Assembly: GCA_024811115.1 (NCBI GenBank)
Contig: JAKOGH010001120.1
Coordinates: 1 to 19,815, forward strand
Direction: 5' to 3'
Source: Terana coerulea
Taxonomy: Eukaryota; Basidiomycota; Agaricomycetes; Polyporales; Phanerochaetaceae
DNA length: 19,815 bases
Shown here: one piece after another, positions 9,104-19,500 of the stretch
How positions within the stretch are numbered: the stretch's first letter is position 1
Layout: each line of letters opens with the position of its first letter
Position numbers and translations under genes: made by a program
Notes under the pieces: model-generated
Seen by the model: the letters and a program-made list of their open reading frames with translations, nothing else
Database searches by the model: none
Told to the model about the DNA's origin: nothing

Positions 9104-9700
9104 ATGTCTTCCTCTCTCGAGAAGCTTGTCCCCGTCCTTGACGGAACCAACTGGGAGCACTGGAACGACACCTTGAAGTCGTTCCTGGGCACTCAGGGCA
9201 TCTCTCGTCAGCTCTTGACGACCCAGCCGACGGTGCCGACTTTAGTTCGCACTATCCCGGCAGCTCCCGCTCGCGCCGCAGTCGCAGCTACAGCTAACAC
9301 CGCAGCCACCCCAGTGCTCCCGCCTCTGGCGAGGTGCCCGGCAACGAGCACGAGCACTCCAAGGCCATCGACAAGCTTGACGACTGGATCAACGACGACC
9401 TCCGGGCCATGGGCTTCATCCGCCTTTGCCTGACATACCAGATTGGACAGTCGGTGAAGAACGAGACTACAGCCAAGGCCCTGTATGAGTCCTTGGAGAC
9501 CACCTACACCCAGAATACTCTGGGTACGGCCTACGCTGACTTCAGGGGCCTCCTGGAAACTCGCCTCCCGAGGATCAGTCTCCAGCACCTGCGATCGCCA
9601 AGATCCAGGCACATGTCGACCGCCTAGATGCAGCGCATGCGTCTGTGGACGATTACATACACCTGATGCTCCTTATTTCAAAGACACCAGGTATGGTAAG
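9104..9700 (+). pseudogene. Retrotransposon gag, frameshifted
   Basis: The ATG at 9104 opens MSSSLEKLVPVLDGTNWEHW, typical of the copia Gag N-terminus (UBN2/DUF4219-like). The frame shifts near 9300-9340 into a second one with DDLRAMGFIRLCLTYQIGQS and a TYTQNTLGTAYADFRGLLET motif, and shifts again near 9575. Gag would form the virus-like particle core. No CCHC zinc knuckle was seen, though one is common in this family. It is non-functional as read. Confidence 0.75.
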
Positions 9701-11080
9701 CACATCGCCACCGTCACCACGCTGAACCAGAAAATGGTGGACACATCGCTAACTCCTACCCCGGCTGGGGCTCCTGATCCCAGGCAATATGGGAGGCAAC
9801 TCATCGCTGCATGGGAGCAGCGAAAGCTTTCTCCGATGGCCAGCGCAAGCAGACCGAGTCTGCTAAACGCGTCACCGCCGTCAAGAACAAGGGAAGGATC
9901 CCCAGTTCAAACAGCAGCAGCGCCTAACGGGCAGCAGCAGCAGCAGCAGGACGGTGCCGGCAACGGCAAGGAAAGAAGACCCAGCGCCGGCAAGCGCCGG
10001 GCAAGGGAAAGGGCAAGGATGCTGACCACGGTCACTCCTACATCGCCGCCCGGTTATCCCGTGGTGAATGATTTTACCCCGACATCCCGCTTCCCAAAAT
10101 CCGAGGCCGAAGAAATTCAGTCTCGCATCGAAGGAGAGCGAGCTCTGCCTCGGCAACAACAACTAGTTCCCGCCTTCCGCGAAGGCACTATCCCTTGCTG
10201 AGAAGCTTGGAGTCGTCGAGGTCCCAGGAGCGCATCCGGACCCTCGAGGAGGTTATCGACGCCAACGAGCACAATGCTCACCGCGCCGACGCCATGCGGG
10301 ATATTGAGCACCGCAATCTGCGAACTCCGTCCGTGAGTTAGAATTCCAACAGGAGTTCACTCTCGACGATCTCCCCATGCTAACTAAATTGTTAGCAATC
10401 CTCGACGAGGATGACGAGTACCAAACTCTGCATAAGGCCCAGCTTCGCGAAGGCCGCAGAGCTCCGCAAGCTTGCTCGCAAGCAGTGGATCACGGACAAG
10501 AACGCAGCCCTGAACAAGGGCTCGACCCTCGACCAGAAAGCGTCAGCGGACACGCCCGATGGGAGCGACACCAGCTTGTCAAGCTGTCCGTCGCCCAGGA
10601 GAGCGAGTTCGCTGCCACCGCCGCCGAGGATGAGGCCGCAGGAGAAGGCTCGTCGCTGTGGCCAGGCCGACCTCGACTACGCCGAGCGCATGCTCGATGC
10701 TCGCATCGCCGAGCTCGACGCCCGCATCGACTCGAACAACGTCGCTCTCAAACGAAAGTTTGCTGAGCCGGAGTTCGTCGAGGGCAGCTCTTCTCGCCCG
10801 CCAAGCGCAGCTCACGCGAATCCTCGCCGATCATCTGGTCCGACGAGGTCGACATGCAAATGTCGCTCGACAGGGAGGACGGCTTCGACGCCCGCGACCA
10901 CCCCTGACATCGAGGACGCCGTGTCCCTCGGAAACGAGGACAACGACAGCGACGTCGACGGCCAGTTCGCCCGGATGCCTGATGGACGATCGAGATATCC
11001 ACCAGGACATCATCGACGCGTACTTGAGTACGTCCCCTCTAACTCTGCACTAGTGCCACACTAACCTTGCAGCTGATTGC
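9700..11080 (+). pseudogene. Gag-pol spacer: polar, coiled-coil-like remnant
   Basis: GC-rich sequence between gag and protease with no recognised domain. Short stretches in different frames look like real but frameshifted coding sequence: a Gln-rich run near 9930-9950; LEEVIDANEHNAHRADAMRD near 10235; a heptad-like ERMLDARIAELDARIDSNN near 10680; and an acidic GNEDNDSDVDG near 10930. An intron-like segment (GTACGT...CTAACCTTGCAG) spans 11028-11072. It could be a long Gag C-terminus or captured host sequence. Confidence 0.4.
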
Positions 11081-11196
11081 GCAGTGTCTCGGCGGGCTAA
11101 ACTAAGCAGTAGATACCACATGTATGCTACTGTATTGAATGGAGCTGGATTCCTTCAATTACCAGACCGATGTGTGCACAATAAGTTATTTAACGC

Positions 11197-11820
11197 GTGT
11201 CAGAGCTGCAAAGGAAAAACCTTGCAAAATCAAGTAATTGGCTGCTCGACTCAGGAGCGTCTTTCCACTTCACCGGTCAAAGAAGTTTATTGCGCAACTT
11301 GCGCAACATTGACCCCATTGTCGTTCAAACGGCTAATGGGCATGTAACTATCTCTGAGGAAGGTGACTCCATCATCAACTATCGTCCTAGCGCTGACAAG
11401 TAAAACGATTAAAGTCTTTACTGAAAATGTTAGACTCATGCCTTCACAAAAGACATGAATCTAATCTCGCTTGGCCAGCTGCTACGACAGAACCGGTTAA
11501 TTGAGGGTGACGCAACCACTCTGAAAATCCTGGACGGTGATAATCGCCAGGAATTATTGCAATTCGTGCCGCTTTATCCAAATGCAACAGTGTACTATTT
11601 AGACACTGACCAAGACGGCCTTGCGCTAGTCTCGCACGAAATAATGCATAGACGTTTTGGACATCCCTCTGAGCGGATCCTACGTCAACTTCCGTCAGCA
11701 ACGACGGAATGCCCAGATTTCGACTATAACAAGTCGGACTCACCCTGCTCTGGCTGCGCACAAGGAAAGATGCACAATCGCTCTTTCCCGCCGACGCTCG
11801 ACGAGCATCGCGACCTTTGA
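11197..11820 (+). pseudogene. Retrotransposon protease and GAG-pre-integrase segment
   Basis: LLDSGASFHFTG (Asp codon 11248-11250) is the aspartic protease active-site motif of copia elements. After the TAA at 11401-11403 and a frame change, 11455-11820 encodes MNLISLGQLL, then HEIMHRRFGHPS and CSGCAQGK, the zinc-binding HHCC region that precedes integrase. The frame break means no single polyprotein can be made. Confidence 0.85.
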
Positions 11821-12535
11821 GCTCATTCACAGTGACTTGAAAGAATTCCGGTTGATTCATATCACCGATAAGTATATCATCACCTTTGTCGATGATTATA
11901 CGTCGCATGCATGGATTATTTGCCCTTAGGCTAAAATCCGTCGCCATCCAAGCGACAAAAACTTTCTTGCTATGGTTCAAAACCAGCATAAAGTAAATGT
12001 CGAGAGCTGGATGTCGGATGCAGGGGAGAATATAAATCAAACGCATTCATTCAAATGCTAAAGGACGAAGGGATTAAAATCCTAACTAGCGTTCCTCATA
12101 CTCCACAGCAGAATGGACGCGCTGAGCGGTTCAATCGAACCCTCATGGACAAAGCTAAGGCTATGCGCTTCACAGCTTGCATTCCTCCTTCGTGGTGGGA
12201 ATTTGCGGTTATGCACGCAACAGTGCTTTACAACCGCACTCCCGCTTCACGATTAAAATGGATACGCCTTATGAGGCACTTACGGGTGAAAACCACGCAT
12301 TGATAACATCCGCGTATTTGGCTGCGGTGCATGGGTCTTTATCCCTGCCGATGTTCGAAAGAACAAACTACAGCCTAAGTCCGAAATGATGACATACATC
12401 GGACACGACGAGCACGGTTGGACCTTCATGAGAGGACCCACAACGCCGTGGTTTCGCTTCAACTCAAGTCGAGTGGTGCGAAACTTATTTCCCAAGTGTC
12501 CTGACGGCAAATGCCCGCGCTGCCTGACCCGGGCC
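11812..12535 (+). pseudogene. Retrotransposon integrase core
   Basis: FELIHSDLKEF supplies the first catalytic Asp, FVDDYTSHAWI follows, SDAGEN near 12015 marks the second Asp region, and PHTPQQNGRAERFNRTLMDK (12091-12150) carries the catalytic Glu. Frames change near 11930, 12030 and 12260, with a stop at about 11927. A C-terminal stretch with MMTYIGHDEHGW (from 12388) ends near 12535. Confidence 0.85.
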
Positions 12536-13195
12536 TAGCGCAAAACACCAAAAACGCGAACGACAGTGAGTCTTCGCAAGGTGCAGGATCAGACGATAGT
12601 GACGACGATGCGCCACCGCCTAAACGGCGAGCTGCACCTCGTCCTAACCCTCCTTCCGCCAAAAAGAGACCGAGCGGGTTGAACGACGGTTCAACCCCTA
12701 AGCCCCTGGCCGTAGCCCGAGTCCGCCTCGTCGCGAGCGACACCACCCGCAGAAGATCCACAGGTACTGGCACCACCAGTTATTCCTGCTGGCCGCTGGC
12801 GTAGTACTCGCTGCACGAAGGATCCCAGTCAAAATCCAGGCTCCGTGTACGACCAGTCACAAGCACCGTCACGGATTTTAGGTGCTGATAGAGGTATCCG
12901 TAGTTGGGAAAAGCAGACTGGCCAGACCAAGCCCACCAAGGTTAGCTACCAAGGGCGCGGTCAGTCTAGCAAGCAGCCCGACAGTGTCCCCGCCACACGT
13001 CCTGCTAGCTCTTCTACATCCGAACAGCTCGAACCTGTTCCTGATATCACTGAGCCCACTGGAGACACTGGAAGCGAAAGCCCAGTGTCAGATGACGTAC
13101 TGGCACGACTGTGCCGCGGAAGGGGAGTAAATTTCTACAATTATTTGCTTGCCCAAGCAGTCGATCCTGACACAACAAAGTCTTCAGTCCGAGAC
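12536..13195 (+). pseudogene. Linker between integrase and reverse transcriptase
   Basis: Polar, Ser/Pro/Asp-rich sequence without a recognised domain, as usual between these two copia domains; readable from 12511 in one frame and from 12845 in another. Confidence 0.6.
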
Positions 13196-14160
13196 TGGAC
13201 TTTACGCGACATAAACCGCCTGCCTGCAAAACAGCAGGTAGAATGGCGTGCTGCATGCAAAGACGAGCTCGATGCATTAAGCAAAAGAGGCGTGTTCGAA
13301 CTCGCCCGCGGCCGAAAGGCAAACGCGTCATTAAGAACCGATGGGTTTTTGATGAGAAATCAGATGGCCAAAAGAAAGCACGACTTGTAGCTCAGCGGCT
13401 TCTCTCAAATTGAGGGAATCGACTATGACAAAATCTTCTCTCCAGTCGTACGGTTTGAAACCGTTAGATTTGTACTTGCCCTTGCGGCACTCGAAGGCTT
13501 CTTCCTTACTGGCCTCGATGTGCGCAACGCATATTTGCACGGACTGTTAGATGAGGAGATCTACATGGAACAACCCGATGGCTTTCCTGCTCAAGGGAAA
13601 AAGCACATGGTGCTTCGCTCCGTCAGCGCCCCTTTACGGGCTTAAGCAGGCAGGACTGTCCTGGTGGAAAGCCCTTAGCAAGTCTATGGCTGAGCTCGGC
13701 TTCAAAAGACTGAAGTCCGATGCTGGCGATACGTTAAAGGCGCAGGCAATGACATGGTCATCGCCGTAGTCTATGTTGACGACGCTATATTCGGCCGGAC
13801 GTAGCAAGGCAAAAGTACTCCAAGAAAAGGAGTCCTTCATGCAATGGTGGGAGTGTCGCGATATGGGCGACGTAAAGGAGTTTCTGCGCATGCGCATACA
13901 ACGAGTCGGGCGACAAGATTGTGATTGATCAATGCGCCTACCTTGACAAGGTACTCGAACGCTGCGGTCAGACCAATGCCAAAATGGCAAAACTCCGCTT
14001 CCTGAGGGTTATATCCTCAACCAAATGAAGGAGAGCTAAACAAAGCTCGCCAGAGCCGTTTCCAAATTATGATAGGCTCACTCCTTTATATCATGCTCGG
14101 TACACGACCGGACATTGCGACGCTGTCACAAAGCTCGCACAGTTCAGTGCGAACCCGTCT
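13196..14160 (+). pseudogene. Retrotransposon reverse transcriptase
   Basis: ACKDELDALSKRGVFEL opens the domain. A frame change near 13310 gives KNRWVFDEKSDGQKKARLVA; another near 13398 leads to GLDVRNAYLHGLLDEEIYM, with the first catalytic Asp. LYGLKQAGLSWW follows, then YVDDAIFG near 13772-13795 with the polymerase double Asp, and finally GSLLYIMLGTRPDIA near 14075-14120. At least four frameshifts or stops interrupt it. Confidence 0.88.
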
Positions 14161-14757
14161 GAAGACCACCTGAACAGAGTGCTGTACATCTGCCGCTACC
14201 TGTCAGGCACTCGTAACTACACACTCGAGTATGACGGCTCTTCCAGGTTAGGCTTGGTGGCGTACACCGATGCAGATTGGGCGGCTGCTTCCAACCGCCG
14301 CTCTCAGACTGGCTTCCTGCTAATGCTTGCAGGAGGAGCCTTTAACTGGAGCTCTTTCGCACAGAAGTCTGTAGCAACGTCGACTAAAGATGCCGAATAC
14401 ATGGCACTCAGCGACTGCTCCCGTAGAAGTCGTGTGGATTCAAATATCCTCTCTGAACTCGGGTTACAACTTCGAGAAAGTACCCATCTGCAGCGACAAC
14501 CAGGGGCGCTTCTATTCATCTCGGAAAATCCCGTTACTGAAAAACGCACTAAGCACATCGACATTCGCTACCACTACATTCGCGATGTCGTCGAAGCTGG
14601 CCACGTCAAGTACTCTTCGTACCTGGCGTTGACAATCCCGCAGATATCTTTACCAAGAATCTGGGCAGGGTCAAGATTGAGAAGTTCCGACCAATGCTCG
14701 GACTTCGCATCGCTGCTAACTAGCGCGACTAAACCAGCGCAGGCCGTACGCCGTGCT
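14161..14757 (+). pseudogene. Retrotransposon RNase H
   Basis: One frame (from 14179) encodes YTDADWAAASNRRSQTGFLL and KSVATSTKDAEYMALSDCSR, which contain the RNase H acidic residues, then KHIDIRYHYIRDVVEAGHVK. A frameshift near 14610-14625 separates the normal end of the domain. Confidence 0.85.
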
Positions 14758-14770
14758 AGGTTAGGAGGAG
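14758..14770 (+). other. Polypurine tract
   Basis: AGGTTAGGAGGAG directly abuts the 3' LTR, the position expected for the plus-strand DNA primer. Confidence 0.7.
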
Positions 14771-15062
14771 TGTTGAGTCAGATAGATGCCGTAAGCGCTC
14801 TGCTCACATCTTCTCTATTGTTCTACCAGGTTCCACCATGAAGATGCCTATTGTCTATTGTCCTGGTACCTATTTGTGTCTGTTTGTAGTACAGCCACCC
14901 AGTATTGTATATAAGGCAGCCCTCTGCGCCATACTCTAATAAGACTCTTACAACTCTCAACCCACTAACGTGTGTATTTACCAACCTACAGGTGAGTAAC
15001 CAACCTAGCTTCCTCTAGGCCTCGGTAGGAGTGTACGCCGCTGTATGCGCTGCACTTCTACA
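14771..15062 (+). repeat. 3' LTR
   Basis: 292 nt, TG...CA ends. Contains TATATAAGG at 14908-14916 and CAG|GTGAGT with the donor at 14992. About 95% identical to the 5' LTR by eye. Confidence 0.92.
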
Positions 15063-15191
15063 ACGAGCACTGCTCACTCGTTATTACGCCCCTACCCTTG
15101 ACCTCCTCCCCTCTACCCTCTACTCCGTACCCTCTACCTTCTACTGCGTACCTTCCACTCTATACCCTCCCCCTAGTATTCTCTCGTCAAT
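15063..15191 (+). promoter_or_regulatory. Pyrimidine-rich leader of gene E with splice acceptor
   Basis: About 15084-15175 is almost pure C/T with repeated CCCTCTAC-like words, ending in CCCCCTAG (acceptor at 15176), 15 nt before the ATG of gene E. It could be an acceptor for a donor in the 3' LTR (14992), or an ordinary CT-rich fungal core promoter. Confidence 0.5.
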
Positions 15192-16082
15192 ATGGGGCGT
15201 TGTGTTGCATTCGTGACATCAACTTCGCCCGTGATGAGCAGTCTGCCGGTTCAAATCGACGTTATAGGCGCTACAACAGACATGATTGGATTCGTCGGTA
15301 CTGTGGTCAACAACCACGCGATGAGGGGAACTAGCGAGATCCTTGGCTCTATCGTAAGGCTAGTGCGAGTGAGTGATGTCAAACAATTAGTTTTGATGTT
15401 TTAAGAGCCACTTACTAACAGAATTTCGAAGGAAATCCGGATAAATTCGGAGGACTGCGACGCTATGACCCAGGAAGCTGGGATGTACGCCGAGATTCTT
15501 GCCATGCAGGAAACCGAAGAAAGTCAAGTTACCACTGAGTTTACGCAGTGGATCAAAACTTTCCGCAAGTAAGTACGCGCAGCTCCCCTTATGTTTACAT
15601 GTCATTCATATTTCCCTAGGAGTCTCATAGGCGTTATCGAAACGCTAGTCACCTTAAAAGAGCAAGATCTGCTCACACGGATTCTGTACGCGGCTGAAAA
15701 CAGTCGAAGGATAAAGGGGTGCAGGAGCAGCATGGGTACTGCGTTTTCTCTATTTCAGGTACGCAAAGTCAAGCTCTTATAACGAACACTTGAATGTACT
15801 TAGGCTCGCACCGTCCAGATGCAGACACATATTGGCCTTGCTCGTCACCAACTACGTGTTGAGCGTTCGTTGAACGCGCTGCATGCCGTGTTTGGCGACG
15901 TTCCTACCGATGACCCAGGTCAGGGACATTCGGAAGGGTCTTTGCAGGACGTTGAGCAGCGCTACAGTAGACCTTTAGATCATAGACGGCTCTCATTACT
16001 ATTGTACTATATTGCATCTCTACCTTGTAACAACATGACACGCCTTTCATCACCTCGCCCACTATCATTGCCGTTGCGTTAG
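15192..16082 (+). CDS. MLKL/HeLo-like N-terminal helical bundle protein, stand-alone
   Basis: Exons 15192-15368, 15432-15568, 15620-15758 and 15804-16082 join in frame to 243 codons; introns are 63, 51 and 45 nt. After a hydrophobic opening, the pattern EILGSIVRLVREIRINSEDC, then helices over QEAGMYAEILAMQ, FTQWIKTFRKSLIGVIETL and SMGTAFSLFQARTVQ, resembles the four-helix N-terminal domain of MLKL and related fungal HeLo-type proteins, including the N-x-x-x-C start of helix 2 and the [I/L]xxC near the last helix. In that family the bundle perforates membranes during programmed cell death or allorecognition. No kinase, NACHT or repeat domain follows, and the last ~70 residues are not recognised, so it may be a stand-alone executor, a truncated receptor or an unrelated helical protein. 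The assignment is from pattern memory only. Confidence 0.6.
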
Positions 16083-16598
16083 TGCTCCTATGAATAACCG
16101 GCTCTCGGGGCATGCACTTGATGTTTGATGTCTGCTATGACTCATGAAATGCGCGTATCGCTCTCGTACAACTCATTAACCACCAGTGGAAACGTCCAGG
16201 GCGTTCAGGCTGCTACATCTGAGCGCACGCACATATACGCCCGACCTGTCTCTGCCACTGTTGCTGAAACAAAAGCCCCAGCATAACTTGTAGGCGCTGT
16301 CTTGATGTCGACAGGCTGTACATGTTGTTTGTGACGAAGTTGCAAATGCTGCGTCGTAGATCATGGTTACGATTAGGGGCGCTAGCGACGCGTCGGACGA
16401 GTCTCGCGTGAGCCCGAGCGCGTGACGGGTATCTCCGTGAATGTGACTGGCGTGATGATTGATCTAAGCTGAGTAAGCAGCTGTAAACGCCGCTGCTGCT
16501 TCCTTGAAGCTCAGGTGAAACCTGCAGTACCGCTACTAGCCCAGTGACAAGTACTTTGCCGCTTGATCCCTATCTTCCGCATCCGTACGTCCCGAAGG
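16083..16598. promoter_or_regulatory. Intergenic region upstream of copy D
   Basis: No gene was seen. 16371-16427 resembles the plus-strand sequence upstream of copy A (2874-2935), sharing GGGCGCTAGC-ACGCGT, CGGAC, CTCGCGTG and GCCCGAGC, followed by GTGAC words. No clear TATA box was found near the ATG at 16599. Confidence 0.4.
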
Positions 16599-19500
16599 AT
16601 GTCTAGGGATACAGAAGATATGGCTCTAAGCAGGGAAGGCAGCGATGACGGTTCCGCTGACTCGGAATATTACGAAGAGCCGATTTACACCGACAGTATC
16701 AGGGTCAGTCGCTTTAAAGCTCCTGAAGTTGCCCATCGCTTACTTCTAGGCTGTCGCAACAGTACCAGCTTGCAAAAGCTTTGACAGATAAGAAGGCAAA
16801 AATCAACGGAGCGTTTTCGTCGAGCAAGACATATCCAAACGCTCCTAACCCTGTGCTCAAAGTGTCAGACTTGGGGACAGTCGGGCTACCGCTCAGCACG
16901 CGCGAAGCCGAAGTTCTGAAGGCACGATGCGTACAGGCCCCGTTTGGTATGGGAGAACGAACGGTAGTGGATAAAAACGTGCGCGACACTTGGGAGCTAG
17001 ACGCGGACAAGGCTTGTTTTCTTTTTCTTCTCGATGTCATGGAGGAGCCCGCTAATGCCAGCGTATTTCCAGGTCGCTTTCGGCAACCCGGCCTGGACCC
17101 AGTTCCTCACGGGCGTTTTGACTGACGTCTGCCAAACGCTTGGCGTAGATGAAAAGACTTGTCAGCCCCGTATGGAGCTGTACAAGCTCTTATTATATGA
17201 GACAGGCTCACAGTGAGCAATTCCATCTCGCTCTAATAACAGTAATTGATTATTGGAGTATGAAGCTTCCTTGCGCATGTTGAGTAAGTATAGTGCTTTT
17301 TGCACTCCGTAATATGCCAGCTGACGGACTGAGTAGCACTAAGAAAGCGGACGGTATGTTTGCGACTATCGTAATAGTCCTACCGTCGGCCTTCAGCGGC
17401 GGCGAAGCGCATCTTGCGCATGGGAACCTCTCCGTCACATACGACTGCAGCACAAGAAGCGAGCTCGACACGACAGTCTTGGCTTGGTACACCGACGTGA
17501 AACACGAGATCAAGCCAATCACCCATGGTTACCGGCTTGCGCTCTCGTACAACCTCATCCGAGGCGCCTCAGCTCCCCGCAGCACCGCGCCCGCGGGCTG
17601 GCCTGCTCTAGAGACCCTTTCGAACGCTCTTGCGAAATGGAAGGACCAGCCCGAGGTCACCAAGGACAGCCCAGAAAAGCTCATTTATCTGCTCGATCAC
17701 AGCTATTCACAGGCAAACCTGAACGCGGCGGCTCTAAAGGGTGCCGATGCCCAAAAGGTCGCCATCCTGAATATGCTCGCCAAACAACACGACTTCGTCA
17801 TGGGTTTAGCGCACGCGAGCTGCCACCTGAAAGGATACGCGGACGACGACGCAGCGTGGCAAGGCTCGGGCGAAGAAGACAGCCCGGACGAAGACAAGCT
17901 GGAGTTCGCGGAGGTGGAGGCGTATGAAATGCAGCTAACGCATTTTGTGGACATGGACGGGAAGGTCATCTCGGACCGGGTGGAGTACAACTCCCGTACA
18001 GAAACCGTCCCCGCAGACCTTTCCGACCGTCTGCAGAAGGGAAAATGCGACCGAACCGAATATGAGGGGTATATGGGCGATGTAAGCTCGCGTGGTGGTA
18101 TTGACATGCAGCACGGCTGACAATGTGTGATACTTAGGGCGCCGGCTCCATGGAACGCTGTAAGTTCCTAAACTATGACTTACGCTATGTCTCACCGTGG
18201 CACGTAGGGTACAGGCGCACTGTACCCGTCATCTGGCCTGCTCGAAACAGTCTGCGTGTCCTCTACAACGGTCCCTCGGGCTTTCAACGCGCTTGCCAGG
18301 AGGTCGAAAGCATGACTTCCACCGTGCCTTCAGCGGCAGAACGGCGGTTGGCGGAAGCCATTCTCAGTCGGAAAGACAAAGTCGGCAAGCCGGACCGGGC
18401 AGCGTTGGCAGTGGGAATGGTTGCGTGCAGATGGAAAAACCTGGCGCTTTGGCAGAAGGTCGTTGCGCTCTATGCGAAAGGTGGATTGGCGGCGTTCCCC
18501 GATGACTTTATGCTGGAAGGCCTCAAGCTGTTTGGCTTCCAGGCAGTCAGTCCAACGTAAGTAGATTCGCTTCAATATCATTCAGACACTCACATGTCAA
18601 TAGGTTTGAGCTTCTATTAGAACACGACCGACATGCTGGCTCGCGATTGTCTTTCTTGTCCTTCCTGGAGAGTCATTCTGAAGCCTCAAATATGTCGGCA
18701 CTGCCACTCTTAGAACTCTGGGCTTGGGTCACCGAACAACGTAAGAAAGTGCTTCAAACCTTGAGAAAACTCGATAAGGCGGATGGAGAAGCAATCATCA
18801 AAGCTGTGCACGAGGTTGGCAACCTGCAACTTCTCAAAGACAGGTCTGTTCACCTCATTGACACCGCAATGATGACTCACCCTTTATCAGCGTCTCGCCG
18901 CAGATGATGCCCATTGCCGACGCCGCATTCCTCCTGAATTTTGCTGGCGACATTTATGGAGATGAGCAACTTGCGGAGTCATCGGACAAGTCAGATATCG
19001 TGCACTCCTTACTCGAAGCCTCTATCGCCAAAGCTGGCTTCTTTGAGCCCAGACTACATCTCTATCGAATGGGTGAACGGGTTCCGCCACATGTGGACTA
19101 CTCTGCACTCACTCAAGCATACGTCCAGAAGTGCCTGGACTTTTGTTGCGACGCACTTATCGAGCGCATCATTGACCGCGTGATGGACACAGATGGGCTG
19201 CGCGAGATAAACGTGCGCGAGTGTGCGAGAGTCGTTATGCTGCCGCTTGTTGCGTTTTGCACCGAGAAGCTCGGAGAAGGCTTTCCTAAGCTACACGCAT
19301 TGCGGACCAGGGCGGTCAGCACCCATATGGAGTGGATCGAGGAGCGGTCCGAGGCACTCGCAATGGGCGATGAGACCGGACCCTTCTATGACATAGAGGT
19401 AACGAAGGAAGATATTCGCAAGCTCTTCAATGTGGGGTGGTCGATGCGCGATACGTGAGTGTCCGCATCCTACTTCGACGTGTATACACAATAACGTCAA

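Larger units (their letters stand above)
8578..15062 (+). mobile_element. Ty1/copia-type LTR retrotransposon, decayed
   Basis: It is bounded by two LTRs (8578-8868 and 14771-15062), each starting TGTTGAG and ending CTACA. Between them lie a primer-binding site, a gag remnant, then protease, integrase, reverse transcriptase and RNase H remnants in that order, and a polypurine tract. Integrase before reverse transcriptase identifies the copia superfamily. Many frameshifts and stops break the reading frame. By eye the LTRs differ by about a dozen substitutions and a few one-base gaps, so the insertion is not recent. The 5 bp on each side (GTCGA and ACGAG) do not form a target duplication. Confidence 0.93.

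Noticed and set aside
8975..9433. Upstream extension of gag from 8975
   Set aside because: The start lies in the predicted leader intron and the N-terminal extension is Arg/Ala-rich without the Gag pattern; the ATG at 9104 opens directly into the conserved Gag start.
8573..15067. 5-bp target-site duplication of the retrotransposon
   Set aside because: GTCGA on the left and ACGAG on the right share only CGA out of register; no acceptable duplication exists.
15098..15334. Reading frame through the pyrimidine tract into gene E
   Set aside because: Composed of Pro/Leu/Ser/Tyr repeats from the C/T tract and in a different frame from the helical protein; not a credible N-terminus.
17484..17927. 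147-codon plus-strand frame within copy D
   Set aside because: Out of frame with exon 5, which carries the conserved beta-helix residues; Arg/Pro-rich as expected of a shadow frame.
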